Program-made: the position numbers and the translations under genes
Shown here: in pieces, positions 8,539-16,960 of the stretch
Numbering within the stretch: position 1 is the first letter of the stretch
How the letters are laid out: every line of letters starts with the position of its first letter
Origin: Asticcacaulis sp. UBA2476
GTDB lineage: Bacteria; Pseudomonadota; Alphaproteobacteria; Caulobacterales; Caulobacteraceae
Assembly (NCBI GenBank): GCA_002342035.1
Contig: DDPE01000090.1
Span: 124,001-188,000 of the forward strand
Direction of reading: 5' to 3'
Length of the DNA stretch: 64,000 nt
Notes under the pieces: generated by a model
Databases searched by the model: none
Told to the model about the DNA's origin: nothing
What the model saw: only the letters and a program-made list of their open reading frames with translations

Positions 8539-9570
8539 ATGAATTTGCAAAAGCCCCCGCGACATACCTTTGCCGTTGCCCCGCTCATGGACTGGACGGA
8601 CCGGCATTGCCGTGCCTTTCACCGCGCCCTGACCAAGGAGGGGCTGCTCTATACCGAGATGGTGACCTCGCGCGCGATCATCCATGGTGATCGGGAAAAA
8701 CTGCTGGGTTATTCACCGGTCGAGCATCCGGTGGCTTTGCAGATCGGCGGGTCTGATCCGGCAGAACTGGCGGCGTGTGCGAAGATCGCGCAGGACTGGG
8801 GCTATGATGAGGTCAACCTCAACTGCGGCTGCCCATCCGAGCGGGTGCAGTCAGGATCATTCGGTGCCTGCCTGATGCGGGAGCCGCAACTGGTCGCCGA
8901 CTGTATGCAGGCCATGGCGGAGGCGACAACCCTGCCCGTGACCGTCAAATGCCGCATCGGCGTCGATGATCAGGACGAGGAAGCCGCCCTGTTTGCGCTG
9001 GTCGAATCTTGCGCCAAGGCCGGGGTGAACACCTTCATCGTCCATGCGCGCAAAGCGTGGTTAAAAGGCCTGTCGCCCAAGGAAAACCGCGATATCCCGC
9101 CGCTCAACTATCCGCTAGTCTATGCCCTGAAACGCGCCCACCCGCAGCTAAACATCATCATCAATGGCGGCATCACGTCTTTTGAGGCGATCGATGAGCA
9201 CCTCGGCCACGTTGACGGCGTGATGCTGGGCCGCACCGCCTATCAGGAACCGGCCTTTCTGGGGCAGGTCGATCGGCGGCTGTTTGGGGCGGGCGGCGAT
9301 GTCGGGCCGTTCGAGGCGCTTGAGGCGTACCGGCCCTATATGCAGGCGCAACTGGAGGCGGGCGTCAGCCTGCCCGCCATTACGCGCCACATGCTGGGGA
9401 TCATGCACGGTCTGCCCGGTGCGCGCGCGTATCGGCGGATCATGACGGTGGAATCGATCCGCGATGGCGCAGGCATTGAGGTGCTGGATATGGCCATCGC
9501 CGCCGTCCATGACGCCATGGCCGCCGCCGCCGCCCGCCGCGAAGCCTATGCGTCCGGAGCCGCTCAATAG
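8539..9570 (+). CDS. dusA: tRNA-dihydrouridine synthase A
   Basis: 343 residues. FMN-dependent enzyme that reduces U20/U20a in the tRNA D-loop. Motifs: VAPLMDWTDRHCR near the N-terminus, LYTEMVTSRAI, VALQIGGSDP, the catalytic Cys loop NLNCGCPSERVQSGSFGACL, VTVKCRIGVDD, FIVHARKAWLKGLSPKENR and IIINGGI. The GSFGAC signature and LKGLSPKENR insert point to DusA rather than DusB or DusC. It is divergent from the galactanase with about 75 bases between starts. The length is normal for the family. Confidence 0.95.
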   Translation: MNLQKPPRHTFAVAPLMDWTDRHCRAFHRALTKEGLLYTEMVTSRAIIHGDREKLLGYSPVEHPVALQIGGSDPAELAACAKIAQDWGYDEVNLNCGCPSERVQSGSFGACLMREPQLVADCMQAMAEATTLPVTVKCRIGVDDQDEEAALFALVESCAKAGVNTFIVHARKAWLKGLSPKENRDIPPLNYPLVYALKRAHPQLNIIINGGITSFEAIDEHLGHVDGVMLGRTAYQEPAFLGQVDRRLFGAGGDVGPFEALEAYRPYMQAQLEAGVSLPAITRHMLGIMHGLPGARAYRRIMTVESIRDGAGIEVLDMAIAAVHDAMAAAAARREAYASGAAQ

Positions 9571-9691
9571 GCAGGGGCGCGGCCCCTGCACCCGGAAGTT
9601 TGGATATCATATCTTTTGGGAAACCCTATATCAACGAGGCTACCTAGTAATACGCCAATGTTTAGATACGTGCCTAAACAACGTAATAATT

Positions 9692-10612
9692 CTAATCAGA
9701 CACATTTGCCCAAGTTAGAACTGACTTAGGTGTTTGTTCTTGAATTTTTATAAGAAGCTGCGTGGAAATTGCTGCGCCAGTAAAACCTTTAGGAGCAATG
9801 TTTGAAAACCCTAACTGTTTAAGTAAATGTAAAACCGCGCGGCCTCTGTCACTCGGATCTTTCCCCCAGACACTAGCGGCTCGGCGCATTCTTGTTTGCT
9901 CAATCAATTCTGTCGCTCGCTGACTACTACCGAGTGAAGCCCAAACGGCATCTTTTACGAAACGCTCTATGTCTATGGTTTTCAATAATTGTGTATCAAG
10001 TTCTTCCACGAAGTGATGAGCGGCGTTAATTAATGACGCAACTTCTTTAAAAGTCGTCGGCTTCACAGCTTCATACCTATCGAGAAGCATATCCGCATCA
10101 AGACCGCGAAATCTATCTGCTATATCACTGGCCCTGTGCCTTAAAATATCGAGATGATGTTGTGGCGCATCGAGATCTGCTTCTGAATGTGCACTGCGGT
10201 TACGCCATGCTACCATCAAAAATATAATCGCAAGTGGGAGGGGGGCGAAGGGTTTGAAGTGGTGCTCAACAGCCTGTAGCTTTTTAAAAATACTCAAACC
10301 AGCAGAATCTATATCTCTTCGAAAATCTGCTGACTGTATCAGAGCAGGTTTACGCACTGCGTTTCGAAGGTATACATCTACTGCATCAATTGCTCTAATT
10401 AATGCCATATCTAAAAGCAACCGCCGACTTCTTTTTGCAGAATTCACAGCGTTTTTTGGAGACCATGCAGCATGCAAATCTTCAGGCACCTGCTCCACGA
10501 TACCGCGTTCAACGGCGTCGAGACCAACGAGAGTGGTAATAATTAGGTGATTTGCATTGCCTAGTAGATCCTTAAATGCACTTCTTGGCCGACTTCGAGA
10601 AAGGTATAGCAT
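9692..10612 (-). CDS. Unknown protein with HEPN-like Rx4H motif, AT-rich accessory gene
   Basis: 306 residues from ATG 10610-10612; the frame extends upstream to 10660 but that part lies in the tRNA-like gene. Mostly alpha-helical, with no signal peptide and one possible hydrophobic stretch (PLPLAIIFLMVAW, about 125-136). Directly after it is WRNRSAH, in which Arg137-x4-His142 matches the R-x4-6-H catalytic pattern of HEPN ribonuclease domains. The gene is visibly richer in A+T than its neighbours and abuts a tRNA-like gene, both marks of acquired DNA. HEPN proteins often act in defence or toxin systems, but no partner gene is evident here, and the assignment rests on a single motif. Confidence 0.55.
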   Translation of the reverse strand: MLYLSRSRPRSAFKDLLGNANHLIITTLVGLDAVERGIVEQVPEDLHAAWSPKNAVNSAKRSRRLLLDMALIRAIDAVDVYLRNAVRKPALIQSADFRRDIDSAGLSIFKKLQAVEHHFKPFAPLPLAIIFLMVAWRNRSAHSEADLDAPQHHLDILRHRASDIADRFRGLDADMLLDRYEAVKPTTFKEVASLINAAHHFVEELDTQLLKTIDIERFVKDAVWASLGSSQRATELIEQTRMRRAASVWGKDPSDRGRAVLHLLKQLGFSNIAPKGFTGAAISTQLLIKIQEQTPKSVLTWANVSD

Positions 10613-10630
10613 TATTTTTTCCAATGCTTG

Positions 10631-10721
10631 AATGCTTGGTGCGTTTCGAACGCACATCATCCGCTATAAGAAAGCTAAGGCTTCATAAAGGCGGATGCTC
10701 TACCCCTTGAGCTACAAGCAT
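10631..10721 (-). tRNA. tRNA-like gene with a 26-nt anticodon loop
   Basis: On the minus strand all four stems pair perfectly: acceptor ATGCTTG/CAAGCAT, D-arm GCTC/GAGC with loop AAGGGGTA (contains GG), anticodon stem TCCGC/GCGGA, and T-arm GTGCG-TTCGAAA-CGCAC. The stretch between the anticodon-stem strands is 26 nt instead of 7 and can itself form a small AAGC/GCTT hairpin. No CCA is encoded. If 19 nt were removed, a loop such as CTTATAA (anticodon TAT) is conceivable, but this is a guess. It could be a tRNA pseudogene, a gene with a very short insertion, or a tRNA mimic. Confidence 0.55.
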
Positions 10722-10898
10722 AATTGGATATTCCTAAACCAAATACATATTGTCAATCAACTTAGTTTTTATTGTAAGGAAGCGGTATTCTGTAGCTGTT
10801 TGATAGTCTTTAGCTGCAAAGTGCCTATCCTTGCACTCGCCATATTCCCCATTCACAAGGCATGTTGTCGGAAGTGCGCGTTGCTCCGCTGCACCCAA

Positions 10899-11519
10899 TC
10901 ACTTCCACCTATCCCCCGCCTTGCGCAGGGCGGCTACTTCGGCTTCCAGTTCCGCAATGCGGGTGCGCAGAGGGGCGGTGGCGGCTTCGATCTCTGGGGC
11001 CGTGAAGCGGGGCGTGATATGCTGCGGGCAATTCCAGTCAAAGGCCTCCAGCCTCAGCACAATCCCGCGTTCGGCCACCCCGCGATAGCCCGGCGTGGCC
11101 AGTTTGGCGGCCAGGTCTGGCTCAAGGTTAAGATCATGAACAGACGCATGGGCCAGCACCTTAAGGCGGGCCTGATGCGGATAGTCCATAAGAAACAGCG
11201 ATACGCGGTCATCCACGCTGACATTGCCCAGGCTGATATACTGGCGATTGCCGCGAAAATCCGCAAACCCAAGGTGCGTGTCATCCAGCACCTTTAGAAA
11301 GCCCGCTGGCCCGCCGCGGTGCTGAACATAGGGCCATCCGTTCTCTGAGACGCTGGCCATATAGAAGCTGTCGCGCTGGGCGATGAACGCGGCCTCGGCG
11401 GGCGTAAGGCGGTCCGAGGGCCGGTCATGATTGCGTTCCCAAAGGGCTGCCGCGCCGTTGGCACCTTGCGCGGCCTTTACCGCAGGCGTGATCAGGCGAT
11501 CCAGATAATCGTAACCCAC
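10899..11519 (-). CDS. Pyridoxamine 5'-phosphate oxidase-family (PPOX class) FMN-binding protein
   Basis: 206 residues from a GTG at 11517-11519 with AAGGAGG 5 nt upstream; longer readings would run into the divergent gene at 11622. It has the split-barrel flavin-binding pattern: DSFYMASVSENGWPYVQHRG, LGFADFRGNRQYISLGNV, DDRVSLFLMDYP and the C-terminal WNCPQHITPRF, typical of the PPOX subgroup without a known physiological substrate. The tail (about 180-206) is a short coiled coil (RIAELEAEVAALRKA). No operon partner is evident. Confidence 0.85.
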   Translation of the reverse strand: MGYDYLDRLITPAVKAAQGANGAAALWERNHDRPSDRLTPAEAAFIAQRDSFYMASVSENGWPYVQHRGGPAGFLKVLDDTHLGFADFRGNRQYISLGNVSVDDRVSLFLMDYPHQARLKVLAHASVHDLNLEPDLAAKLATPGYRGVAERGIVLRLEAFDWNCPQHITPRFTAPEIEAATAPLRTRIAELEAEVAALRKAGDRWK

Positions 11520-11621
11520 GTCGGCCTCCTTATCGGTTATGGCGGAATATATACCGTCTTTGGGGTGCAATAATCCAGCGCCACTTATCCCCGCTGTGCC
11601 CGGTTGCCCCATGCTTAGGGG

Positions 11622-12278
11622 ATGAGCCCCAATGCGCCAGATCAGGAACGCTATACGCCGGAAGAACGGCGGGCGCGGCTGCGTGCCTTTGCCGACCGGA
11701 TGCTGGAGCGGCTGGGCGATCTGCCGTCGCCGTATGATGCGGCTGAGCTGGAACAAATGACGCGCACGGGCCTATTGATCGAGCGCATCTATGCTCGCGT
11801 CGATGCGTCTGAGCGCACGGCCTCAAAGCAACTCACACCTGAAGAGGTCGCCCGTAACCGCGAAGAGTTCGGCCTGAAACTGGCGGCTTTGCGCGAAAAT
11901 CATGAAGCGGTGTGCGCGAAACTGGCCCCGAAACTCCGCCCCAAAATCGACACGCAACCGGCCCCTATAACGCCGGATGAGTTGATCACGCGCATCAAGG
12001 GCCTTGATTTGTCTGATCCTGATTTCGGGATTGATGACGCGTTCGATGATGACCTTGATGAGGATCTGGCGGACGAGGCAGAGGATGCGCCGAAAAGCCC
12101 GCCGCGTCTCGATCCGAAAACCGGCCTATTGTGGCTGGATGAGCGGACGATTCTGGCCACCCAGCACCCGCCGTGGTTTGAAGCCGAAGGCGGCGAGATG
12201 TACTGGCGCGTGGCGCGCGGTGAGGTCAAGCTGGTTTTGCCGGACAGTGTTCGGGATGCCATCACCGATAGCAGTTAA
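11622..12278 (+). CDS. Conserved hypothetical cytoplasmic protein, acidic
   Basis: 218 residues, no signal peptide or membrane segment. The N-terminal half is charged and helical (EERRARLRAFADRMLERLGDLP), a form seen in unnamed Caulobacterales proteins. Residues about 135-165 are very acidic (DDAFDDDLDEDLADEAEDA). The C-terminal part (LLWLDERTILATQHPPWF, MYWRVARGEVKLVLP) looks like a small folded unit. I do not recognise a family and assign no function. Base composition matches the neighbours. Confidence 0.7.
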   Translation: MSPNAPDQERYTPEERRARLRAFADRMLERLGDLPSPYDAAELEQMTRTGLLIERIYARVDASERTASKQLTPEEVARNREEFGLKLAALRENHEAVCAKLAPKLRPKIDTQPAPITPDELITRIKGLDLSDPDFGIDDAFDDDLDEDLADEAEDAPKSPPRLDPKTGLLWLDERTILATQHPPWFEAEGGEMYWRVARGEVKLVLPDSVRDAITDSS

Positions 12279-12307
12279 GGCCCAAAAGTTCGCAAGAGCC
12301 CCCCTCT

Positions 12308-12344
12308 GTCACTTCGTGACATCTCCCCCGGTACACCGGGGGAG
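12308..12344. repeat. Intergenic double-palindrome repeat
   Basis: Two adjacent hairpins: GTCAC-ttc-GTGAC (12308-12320) and a perfect 9-bp stem CTCCCCCGG-taca-CCGGGGGAG (12323-12344). A GC-rich tail with further repeats runs to about 12427. It looks like a dispersed extragenic palindromic repeat; only one copy is in this window. It may also stop transcription from the gene ending at 12278. Confidence 0.6.
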
Positions 12345-12518
12345 TATAAGAAAATAATACCTCCCCAATGCGCTCAAGCAGCGAAGCGGTAGCGCGCTAA
12401 AATGCGTAGCAAAGGGGTGGTGGGGGCAAACTTTTAGTCAAGCCTATATAAGCCCGCGCCTATTGAAGAGTCTGAAAGACCGACCTAAAGTTTAAGTCTA
12501 ATCAGGTTTGCTCGCGCT

Positions 12519-12800
12519 ATGCATTTTTTTCTCTTTATCTTGCTCGTGATATTTTTGCTCATTTGCGCCGGTTTATTCGGATACCCAGCCTGGTTATTTT
12601 ATCGGGGCATCAGGTATGGCGAAATCACAGTAAGAAGAATGTCAACATTCCCTTTTAAGAGCATGCTTCCGCTGGAAAAGATGGTTAGGAAAGCGCGTAG
12701 TCCAATAGAATTTTATGTCGCTATGGCCCGTAATCTGCTTTTTCTGCTTTTGGTCGCGGGAGCGGCCATATTCGCAGTCTATAGCTTTTTTAAAGGGTAA
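12519..12800 (+). CDS. Small inner-membrane protein, unknown
   Basis: 93 residues with two predicted transmembrane helices (about 2-28, FFLFILLVIFLLICAGLF, and about 70-90, NLLFLLLVAGAAIFAVY) joined by a basic loop. No recognisable family. It is convergent with ptsN, with only 8 bases between stops. Base composition is somewhat more A+T-rich than the flanking genes. Confidence 0.55.
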   Translation: MHFFLFILLVIFLLICAGLFGYPAWLFYRGIRYGEITVRRMSTFPFKSMLPLEKMVRKARSPIEFYVAMARNLLFLLLVAGAAIFAVYSFFKG

Positions 12801-12808
12801 TTTACGCG

Positions 12809-13276
12809 TCAGGCCGCGTGCGTATTACCGCCGCTGTCTGCCAAAAGCGCATAGAGGGCATCATTGGTATCAAGCGCGCGCAGTTGCTCACGCATCGATT
12901 TTTGGCGCAGGGCGCGAGACACCTTGGCCAGCGCCCGCAGATGCTCGGAACCCGCCTCCGGCGGCGCAAACAACGCAAACACCAGATCGACCGGCACATG
13001 GTCGATCGAATCATAATCGATCGGCGTCTCCAGCCTAAGAAAAATGCCGCGCATCTGGGTCAGGCCCGCTAACGCGGCATGGGGCACGGCAACGCCCAGG
13101 CCCACACCGGTAGAGCCCTGCTTTTCGCGGTCGACCAGCGCATTGAAAATAACGTCGGCGTCCATCTTGAACAGCTTGGCGGCATGTTCGGCCACCGCCT
13201 GCAAGGCCTGACGCTTAGAATTTACACTGACATGACCGTTAATCGAATGACGATCCAAAAGCCCGAAGAGAGACAT
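12809..13276 (-). CDS. ptsN: PTS IIA-like nitrogen-regulatory protein PtsN
   Basis: 155 residues, the usual length for EIIA-Ntr. The phosphoryl-accepting His is in GLGVAVPHAALAG; the flanks (STGVGLG, VPVDLVFALFAPPEAGSEHL) are typical. As the last member of the nitrogen-related phosphotransfer chain it adjusts regulators and transporters by protein contact. The start ATG has GGAAG just upstream. It is the last gene of the lpt-rpoN-hpf-ptsN cluster on this strand, 256 bases after hpf. Confidence 0.93.
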   Translation of the reverse strand: MSLFGLLDRHSINGHVSVNSKRQALQAVAEHAAKLFKMDADVIFNALVDREKQGSTGVGLGVAVPHAALAGLTQMRGIFLRLETPIDYDSIDHVPVDLVFALFAPPEAGSEHLRALAKVSRALRQKSMREQLRALDTNDALYALLADSGGNTHAA

Positions 13277-13437
13277 TATACTTCCAAGTTGAGCGCGAGG
13301 CAGGGAGAAGCCTCCCCTGCAAAACCTGCGCCGGATTTATCAGGCCAAGCCCCCATGTTAAGAGACCTGAAGACGATGCGCCCCCAAAGACCGCACCGGT
13401 ATTTTAGTCCCCCGCACTTAAAGGCGGGCGAGATGTG

Positions 13438-13510
13438 CCTTATAGGGACGCCACCGGCACGTCAACCGTTAAGCGGTTACACTTTAACGTGCGCGGGCGT
13501 CCCTATAAGG
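13438..13510. repeat. Nested inverted repeat between hpf and ptsN
   Basis: A perfect 15-bp inverted repeat, CCTTATAGGGACGCC (13438-13452) with GGCGTCCCTATAAGG (13496-13510), encloses GCACGT/ACGTGC and an inner AACCG/CGGTT hairpin. On the minus strand it lies 3' of hpf and 5' of ptsN. There is no T-run, so it does not look like a simple terminator; a processed mRNA structure, a dispersed repeat or a small structured RNA are options. Confidence 0.6.
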
Positions 13511-13532
13511 GCAGCTATAGAGCGGATAAGGA

Positions 13533-14156
13533 TCAGGCGACCGAGCGGGCGCGGGTGCGTTCCGGATCGATCCAGCCGATATTGCCATCCGGACGGCGAT
13601 AGATGACCGACAGGCCACCGTGGGCGGCATTACGGAACATCAGCACCGGGTAGTTAGACATGTCCATCTCAAGCACCGCGCCCGACACCGTCATGGTGCG
13701 TAAGGGCGCTTCGGTTTCGGCGATAACCATGGCTTGCGGCGGGGCGTCATGATCCCAGCCATTGACGGCCTGACCGTCATCATAATCCTCAAGCGGGTCG
13801 TCACCGGTGTTGTCATACCTAAGCACGGTAATGGACGCCAGTTCCTGGGACGGCGACGGGTTGTGGTGGTTTTTCAGGCGGCGCTTATAGCGGCGCACCC
13901 GCGTCTCGATGCGATCAAGGGTGCCGGTAAAGGCGGAATGGGCGTCGCCGCCAGTGCCGCTCGACACGAGCGTCTGGCCAGAGGCGAGGCGGACCCAGCA
14001 GTCGGCCTTGAACAGATGGCCTTGCTTCGACAGGGTCACCTCGGCTTCACCGCCACGATCGAAATACTTAGCGATGCCCGCCGACAGCTCCTGCTCGATG
14101 CGCTCACGCAGCGCATCACCCACTTCAACCTGTTTTCCGTTGACTTGTATTTGCAT
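13533..14156 (-). CDS. hpf: Ribosome hibernation-promoting factor, long form
   Basis: 207 residues, the long HPF class. The N-terminal RaiA/HPF domain (about 1-105; MQIQVNGKQVEVGDALRERI, KYFDRGGEAEVTLSK, SGGDAHSAF-like loop, RRYKRRLKNHH) binds the 30S decoding site. A linker with acidic and Pro residues leads to the C-terminal dimerisation domain (about 150-207; ALEMDMSNYPVLMFRNAAHG-like segment, LSVIYRRPDGNIGWIDP), which joins two ribosomes into 100S particles. It lies downstream of rpoN and upstream of ptsN. Confidence 0.94.
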   Translation of the reverse strand: MQIQVNGKQVEVGDALRERIEQELSAGIAKYFDRGGEAEVTLSKQGHLFKADCWVRLASGQTLVSSGTGGDAHSAFTGTLDRIETRVRRYKRRLKNHHNPSPSQELASITVLRYDNTGDDPLEDYDDGQAVNGWDHDAPPQAMVIAETEAPLRTMTVSGAVLEMDMSNYPVLMFRNAAHGGLSVIYRRPDGNIGWIDPERTRARSVA

Positions 14157-14456
14157 AGCTTGATCTACGCTCCATTTTTAGAGGGTTAGGTGTCCGCGCC
14201 CCTGTCCGGCCGCATAGGGAACATGCCGGGCGAGTTGTAAAAACTCTTTGCAGATCATGGGCTTGTGCCTCATGGTGACCTCATGGGAGTAGGGCGAGGA
14301 CCGCGCGTGGAGGTTACGCGCATCCTCACCTTACGCTCTTTGACGGCCCTGTTAAGTCACTAAAATGTGTGCACCAAAACCGCGGCGATTTGCCGCTTAG
14401 GGGTTGAATCCTTACGTGAAATTAAGCGTAAGCCTGTAGAGTGCGCCGCAGTAAGA

Positions 14457-14497
14457 GCATTCCATCTGATTGCATCAGGTGAAATGCTCTAATTTTT
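14457..14497 (-). terminator. Palindromic repeat, possible terminator after rpoN
   Basis: A long imperfect palindrome, AGAGCATT...CTGAT / ATCAG...AATGCTCT, followed on the plus side by AATTTTTAT. Palindromes of this GAGCATT type recur between genes in alphaproteobacteria. It lies about 70 bases past the rpoN stop, so it may end rpoN transcription or be a dispersed repeat. Confidence 0.5.
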
Positions 14498-14518
14498 ATG
14501 TTGTCGCTCTTTCTTATC

Positions 14519-14542
14519 CATCAAATGAGTACATTTGATGGG
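14519..14542. repeat. Perfect 10-bp hairpin downstream of rpoN
   Basis: CCATCAAATG-agta-CATTTGATGG, a perfect stem 22 bases past the rpoN stop. There is no long T-run, so its role as a terminator is uncertain. Confidence 0.55.
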
Positions 14543-14563
14543 AAAACGCTCTGGGGCCGGGGC

Positions 14564-16084
14564 CTACTTAAGTTGGCGCTTACGCTCGACCGATGAGGGG
14601 ATGCGCAGGGCTTCGCGGTATTTTGCCACCGTGCGGCGGGCGATATCGACCCCAGCCTCTTTCAGGATTTCGACGATCCGGTCATCGGACAGGATTTCCC
14701 CCGATGACTTCTCCCCATCGATAAGGTTCTTAATCTTATGACGGACTGACTCGGCGGAATGGGCCTCGGAGCCGTCATTAGAAGAGATGGAGGAGGTGAA
14801 GAAGAATTTCAGTTCAAACACCCCGCGCGGGGTCGAGACGTACTTGTTTGAGGTCACCCGGCTGATGGTCGATTCGTGCATCCCCACCGCATCGGCGACG
14901 GTCTTCAGGTTCAGCGGGCGTAAGTGTTCGACCCCGTAAACCAGAAAGGCATCCTGCTGGCGCACAATTTCGGACGACACCTTAAGGATGGTGCGCGCCC
15001 GTTGATCGAGGCTCTTGATCAGCCAGTTGGCCTGATTAAGACATTCGCTGAGGTATGATTTTTCTTCGCTGGAGCGGGCGCCACGCACGACCTGAGCATG
15101 GTATTTCTGATCGACCAGCACGCGCGGCAGGGTGTCGGTATTGAGGTCAACCCGCCAGCCGCCGGTCGCATCCTGACGTACAAACACGTCCGGCACCACA
15201 GTCTGCGACGGCTCGGAGCCAAAGGCCGCACCGGGGCGCGGCGTCAGGGCCTTAAGCTCACGGATCATGTCGCTCAGGTCTTCGTCATCGACACCGCAAA
15301 CCTTACGCAGGGCGCTCAGGTCACGTCTGGCCAACAGTTCAAGATTATCGATCAACGCTTCCATAGCCGGGTCGAAGCGGTTGCGTTCAATCAGTTGCAG
15401 CTTAAGACATTCAGGGACGCTGCGGGCCATAACGCCGGTCGGCTCAAAGCCGTGACAGGTGGCCAGCACCGCCTCAATCAGCGCCGGATCGCAGCCGAGC
15501 CGGTCGGAGATTTCGCTGAGGTCAGCGCGCAGGTAACCACCCTCATCGACCCCGTCGATCAGAACCTGCGCAATCGCCATTTCGGGCGCGCTGAACCCGG
15601 CGATCAGGGCCTGATCGGTCAGATGTTCCTGCAGGGTTTTTTCGCGGGTGAGGGCGCGTTCCATGTCCTCATCGCCGTCAAAACTGCCGCCGCCCTTACC
15701 GGCCTTGGACCAGTCAACCATCGGCCCGTCGGACATATCGGCAGACGACGCGGCGCTATCGGGCTCACGCACGGTCGGGGCTTCGTCGCCGTAAAGATCG
15801 GAGTTTGAGGCATCAAGGTCTGAGCCGGCGCGCAGTGAATCGCCGTCGCCCAGTTCCAGTTCGCGGCCATCACTTTCAAAGGTTTCGCGCTCAGAGTCGG
15901 GGCCGGTTTCGGCTACAGGCTCCGGGTCTTCGCGTTGCAGAAGGGGGTTCTTTTCTAACTCGGCCTCAACCACGGCTTCGAGTTCGAGATTTGATAATTG
16001 CAGCAGCTTGATCGCCTGCTGCAACTGGGGCGTGATGACCAGCCCCTGTCCCTGTTTGAGTTCTAACCTTTGCCCGAGTGCCAT
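14564..16084 (-). CDS. rpoN: RNA polymerase sigma-54 factor
   Basis: 506 residues. Region I is at the N-terminus (QRLELKQGQGLVITPQLQQA, giving the Gln/Leu-rich helix that contacts enhancer-binding activators), followed by an acidic region II (about 60-130), the core-binding region, and the DNA-binding C-terminus with HTH (VADAVGMHESTISRVTSNKY) and the RpoN box ARRTVAKYRE close to the end. It directs transcription from -24/-12 promoters, in Caulobacterales including flagellar and stalk genes. The start is 24 bases after the lptB stop, which suggests co-transcription. Confidence 0.96.
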   Translation of the reverse strand: MALGQRLELKQGQGLVITPQLQQAIKLLQLSNLELEAVVEAELEKNPLLQREDPEPVAETGPDSERETFESDGRELELGDGDSLRAGSDLDASNSDLYGDEAPTVREPDSAASSADMSDGPMVDWSKAGKGGGSFDGDEDMERALTREKTLQEHLTDQALIAGFSAPEMAIAQVLIDGVDEGGYLRADLSEISDRLGCDPALIEAVLATCHGFEPTGVMARSVPECLKLQLIERNRFDPAMEALIDNLELLARRDLSALRKVCGVDDEDLSDMIRELKALTPRPGAAFGSEPSQTVVPDVFVRQDATGGWRVDLNTDTLPRVLVDQKYHAQVVRGARSSEEKSYLSECLNQANWLIKSLDQRARTILKVSSEIVRQQDAFLVYGVEHLRPLNLKTVADAVGMHESTISRVTSNKYVSTPRGVFELKFFFTSSISSNDGSEAHSAESVRHKIKNLIDGEKSSGEILSDDRIVEILKEAGVDIARRTVAKYREALRIPSSVERKRQLK

Positions 16085-16107
16085 GCCGTGATGATGCCCG
16101 CCAATGG

Positions 16108-16851
16108 TTAATGAAATGCCTCGCCCAGGTAAACGCGTTTGACTTCCGGATCGTTGCGGATTTCCTCCGGCGAGCCCTCGAACAGGACTTCGCCGCTATG
16201 GATAATCGACGCGCGATCAATGATATCAAGCGTTTCACGGACGTTGTGGTCAGTAATCAGTATGCCGATGCCGCGCGCCTTAAGATAGGTGATGACTTCG
16301 CGGATGTCGGCAATCGCCAGTGGATCAATCCCCGCAAAGGGTTCATCCAGTAACATAAATGAGGGCTTACCGGCCAGTGCGCGCGCGATTTCGACGCGAC
16401 GGCGCTCACCGCCCGACAGGGCCGTGGCCGGAGAGGTGCGGATATGGGTGATGCGCAGTTCCTCAAGCAGGCGGCTGACATCATCGGCAATCACGGAGTG
16501 ATTTGTCTCATTGAGTTCCAGCACGGCCTTGAGGTTTTCCTCAACCGTCATGCCGCGGAAAATGGAGGCTTCCTGTGGCAGGTAACCGACGCCCATGCGG
16601 GCGCGTTGATACATGGGCTGGGAGGTGATGTCCTGACCGTCCAGCATGATGGTGCCGTAGTCGGCTTCAACCAGACCGGTGATCATGTAAAAGCAGGTGG
16701 TTTTCCCGGCGCCGTTCGGGCCGAGCAAGCCCACGACTTCGCCGCGCCCGACGCGCAAGGATACGCTCTTGACGACGGTGCGCTCGCCATAGGTCTTGCC
16801 TATGCCGTCGACGCTAAGCCCGTCAGAGGTCGTGTCGGAAGTGTCCGTCAT
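16108..16851 (-). CDS. lptB: LPS export ABC transporter ATP-binding protein LptB
   Basis: 247 residues from ATG 16849-16851; an in-frame ATG at 16890 (260 residues) is also possible. Walker A GLLGPNGAGKTT, Q-loop, the ABC signature LSGGERRRVEIARAL, Walker B FMLLDEPFAGIDP and the switch His in ILITDHNVRETL are all present. It powers LptFG, which pulls lipopolysaccharide from the inner membrane to the LptC-LptA bridge. It follows lptA and precedes rpoN, the conserved proteobacterial order. Confidence 0.95.
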   Translation of the reverse strand: MTDTSDTTSDGLSVDGIGKTYGERTVVKSVSLRVGRGEVVGLLGPNGAGKTTCFYMITGLVEADYGTIMLDGQDITSQPMYQRARMGVGYLPQEASIFRGMTVEENLKAVLELNETNHSVIADDVSRLLEELRITHIRTSPATALSGGERRRVEIARALAGKPSFMLLDEPFAGIDPLAIADIREVITYLKARGIGILITDHNVRETLDIIDRASIIHSGEVLFEGSPEEIRNDPEVKRVYLGEAFH

Positions 16852-16960
16852 GGTGTCCAGGTGTTCAATCACGGTAGCACTATCCCTCATGCCTCTTAAA
16901 ATTACCCTAAACAGGCGAAAAATAACCGCATCTGACGCGGGATTGTGCCTTAAGGGCCGC

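Larger units (their letters stand above)
14157..14563. other. 407-base gap between hpf and rpoN, with hairpins
   Basis: No gene is supported. On the minus strand this is the 3' region of rpoN and the promoter region of hpf. Two strong hairpins lie at the rpoN end (14457-14497 and 14519-14542, listed separately). The remainder (14165-14450) is unremarkable apart from GC-rich short inverted repeats; I see no clear promoter consensus. Confidence 0.6.

Noticed and set aside
8464..8685. N-terminal extension of the galactanase to 8685
   Set aside because: It would overlap dusA, and the signal peptide begins exactly at the ATG at 8463.
10631..10721. tmRNA or permuted two-piece tmRNA
   Set aside because: The tRNA-like part has normal D and anticodon stems and no tag-coding region; it does not match alphaproteobacterial tmRNA.
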